Part shown: one piece after another, positions 5,267 to 6,152 of the stretch
Layout of the letters: each line of letters opens with the position of its first letter
Position numbering within the stretch: position 1 is the stretch's first letter
Source of the DNA: Candidatus Wolfebacteria bacterium
GTDB taxonomy: Bacteria > Patescibacteriota > Minisyncoccia > UBA6257 > UBA9933
Direction of reading: 5' to 3'
Assembly: GCA_026394835.1 (NCBI GenBank)
Contig: JAPLZW010000052.1
Location: 1-6,152 of the forward strand
DNA length: 6,152 nt
Program-made: the position numbers and the translations under genes
The notes under the pieces: model-generated
What the model saw: only the letters and a program-made list of their open reading frames with translations
What the model was told of the DNA's origin: nothing
The model's database searches: none

Positions 5267-6022
5267 TTATTTTTCAGCGCTCTTCGCGGCCAGGCGGTAT
5301 TTGCAGAAATCGCAATCGGGCCCGGACTCGGGTATTGAATCGGACGCAAGGCAGGCATAAGCATCCATAATCGCGCCATGAACCCACAAATCATTGCCTT
5401 CGTACGGGATGAGCTTGATGCTGAATTCAAGCTTGGCGTCAAAAGCTTCTCTGTCGGTGATGCCGTTGCAATATACAAAATATCCGGTTTTTGAAACCTT
5501 GTAACTATTCATCCGAAAAAGCCACTGATAAATTTCCATCTGGCGTTTGTATCCGATTTGCCATTCGGCATCAAGCGAAACCTCTTCGTCTTTGGATGTC
5601 GCTTTATAATCCACAATAATATACTCGCCATCCGGGCTCACCCAGACATCGTCAACGCCGCCGGTTACAAGAAAATTGGTTTCCGGAACCGAATATGTTA
5701 TGCCGCCGCCAAGCGCATCACGCCAAACATCAAGCCGATCGTGCTTTAACGGAACCGCATCTATGCCATAACTTTTCATCAAAGGATGCGCTTCGCCTTT
5801 CGAGCGATGGATATCGAATTCCTTTTTAAGAAGTTTATCAACCGCCGAATTAAGAGAAAAAGGAAAGCCGGGAGGCTGGGAAACGCCAAGCCTTCTGTCC
5901 AAATAAAAACACTTCGGACAATTCAGGAATAAATCTATCTTTGAACGGCTTAGCCTGTAAAGCTCTTTTGAATTGGGGCTCCAAAGGTTTCTGGCGCGAT
6001 TAGGATTGTAGTATTTAGACAT
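5267..6022 (-). CDS. PD-(D/E)XK nuclease superfamily protein (Cas4/RecB-like)
   Basis: A 251-residue protein with the core of a PD-(D/E)XK nuclease. A first acidic site lies in TGGVDDVW (residues 120 to 127, Asp124 or Asp125), followed by YIIVDYKATSK (134 to 144) with Asp138 and Lys140 as the catalytic D-x-K pair, and a Q-x3-Y motif (Gln161 to Tyr165, in RQMEIYQW) as in Cas4 and RecB nucleases. Cysteine pairs flank the fold: CPKC at 35 to 38 and CDFC at 237 to 240. They could bind a zinc ion or an iron-sulphur cluster, as the split cysteines of Cas4 and AddB do, though here the arrangement is two plus two. RLSRSKIDLFLNCPKCFYLDRRLG resembles the entry motif of RecB-type domains. No cas genes or CRISPR array accompany it, so a housekeeping repair role or an unknown lineage-specific one is more likely. 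The start is the first ATG, two bases after a long inverted repeat and 17 bases after the previous stop. Confidence 0.8.
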   Translation of the reverse strand: MSKYYNPNRARNLWSPNSKELYRLSRSKIDLFLNCPKCFYLDRRLGVSQPPGFPFSLNSAVDKLLKKEFDIHRSKGEAHPLMKSYGIDAVPLKHDRLDVWRDALGGGITYSVPETNFLVTGGVDDVWVSPDGEYIIVDYKATSKDEEVSLDAEWQIGYKRQMEIYQWLFRMNSYKVSKTGYFVYCNGITDREAFDAKLEFSIKLIPYEGNDLWVHGAIMDAYACLASDSIPESGPDCDFCKYRLAAKSAEK

Positions 6023-6024
6023 GC

Positions 6025-6078
6025 CAATGTTGTTAAAATTTATAAGCCCAAAGCGCGATAAATTTTATCACAACATTG
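6025..6078 (-). promoter_or_regulatory. Long imperfect inverted repeat directly upstream of the nuclease start
   Basis: Read on the minus strand, the left arm is CAATGTTGT-GA-TAAAATTTAT (6078 to 6058) and the right arm is ATAAATTTTAACAACATTG (6043 to 6025). The arms pair over 19 base pairs with one two-base bulge, around a 14-base loop (6057 to 6044). The right arm ends two bases before the nuclease ATG, and the left arm lies in the last codons of the preceding frame. It could be an operator-like dyad, or an RNA hairpin covering the initiation region. It is not a standard terminator, because the stem is AT-rich and no T tract follows. The structure is seen directly; any regulatory role is inferred. 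Confidence 0.6.
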
Positions 6079-6152
6079 AGCACCCCGCTCCACTTTTACC
6101 AAAGTTTCCCTCAATTTTGAGTCCGCAAGACTCAAAATTACAGGAATAATGC
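6040..6152 (-). CDS. C-terminal 37 codons of an unrecognised gene (partial, enters from right edge)
   Basis: A minus-strand frame is open from the window edge to a TAA at 6040 to 6042. It encodes 37 full codons, reading IIPVILSLADSKL, RETLVKVERGAQCCD and KIYRALGL at its end. The composition, a plausible amphipathic helix, a TAA stop as in the neighbours and the 17-base spacing to the nuclease gene make it look like real coding sequence rather than a chance frame. I do not recognise the family. Two inverted repeats overlap it: one inside (6113 to 6139), and one spanning its last codons and the gap to the next gene (6025 to 6078). An alternative reading is that this is non-coding repeat or leader sequence that happens to be open. 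Confidence 0.5.
   Translation of the reverse strand, partial: IIPVILSLADSKLRETLVKVERGAQCCDKIYRALGL
6113..6139. repeat. Perfect 11-bp inverted repeat with 5-base loop
   Basis: The arms are AATTTTGAGTC (6113 to 6123) and GACTCAAAATT (6129 to 6139), separated by CGCAA. It lies inside the partial upstream frame, where it encodes part of ILSLADSKL. Neither strand has a T tract after the stem, so it is not a typical terminator. It may be a dispersed short palindromic element; no second copy is present in this window. Confidence 0.6.

Noticed and set aside
5267..6022. CRISPR-associated Cas4
   Set aside because: The fold and motifs are similar, but there is no repeat array, no other cas gene and a different cysteine pattern.
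6058..6078. Standard -35/-10 promoter within the inverted repeat upstream of the nuclease
   Set aside because: TTGTGA and a TATAAA-like box are present on the minus strand, but they are about 23 bases apart, too far for the usual 16 to 18, and the AT-rich dyad alone would create such matches.

Overview
The window is a compact bacterial segment in which every supportable gene reads on the minus strand, so gene order runs from the right edge (6152) to the left edge (1). Moderate GC, spacings mostly of 1 to 45 bases, no Shine-Dalgarno-like leaders, a membrane-anchored MurF-like ligase, a FemAB-type protein, and short palindromic and low-complexity insertions inside genes together suggest an uncultivated Candidate Phyla Radiation (Patescibacteria, Parcubacteria-like) genome. 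That assignment is inference from style and recalled family resemblance, not from a marker gene.

Right part (6152 to 3665). The window opens inside the last 37 codons of an unrecognised gene that stops at 6040. Next comes a Cas4/RecB-like PD-(D/E)XK nuclease family protein (6022 to 5267), a four-helix DoxX-family membrane protein (5223 to 4819) and an NAD(P)-dependent malic enzyme of 381 residues (4810 to 3665). A long imperfect inverted repeat sits just before the nuclease start codon.

Left part (3625 to 1). This looks like a cell-envelope operon: an alpha/beta hydrolase (3625 to 2909), a Mur ligase of MurF type with three N-terminal membrane segments in place of the usual substrate-binding domain (2907 to 1522), a DegT/DnrJ/EryC1/StrS aminotransferase (1482 to 682), and a FemAB-like peptidoglycan-bridge enzyme running off the left edge. 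The aminotransferase reading frame is broken. Its N-terminal two-thirds are in one frame and end at a TGA. Its C-terminal part is in another frame, which continues with no stop into the FemAB-like domain. The segment expected between them appears to be missing. The intact gene was therefore probably a DegT-FemAB fusion that has suffered an out-of-frame internal deletion, or the assembly is wrong here.

The left 2.1 kb also carries several short repeats: an in-frame 27-bp element, a hairpin-forming element near the frame break, a perfect 20-bp palindrome between genes, and 7- to 9-bp-period low-complexity tracts lying in predicted loops. No comparable tracts were noticed in the hydrolase, malic enzyme, DoxX or nuclease genes. 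No stretch longer than 300 bases lacks a gene. No tRNA, rRNA, CRISPR array, transposase or convincing factor-independent terminator was seen.
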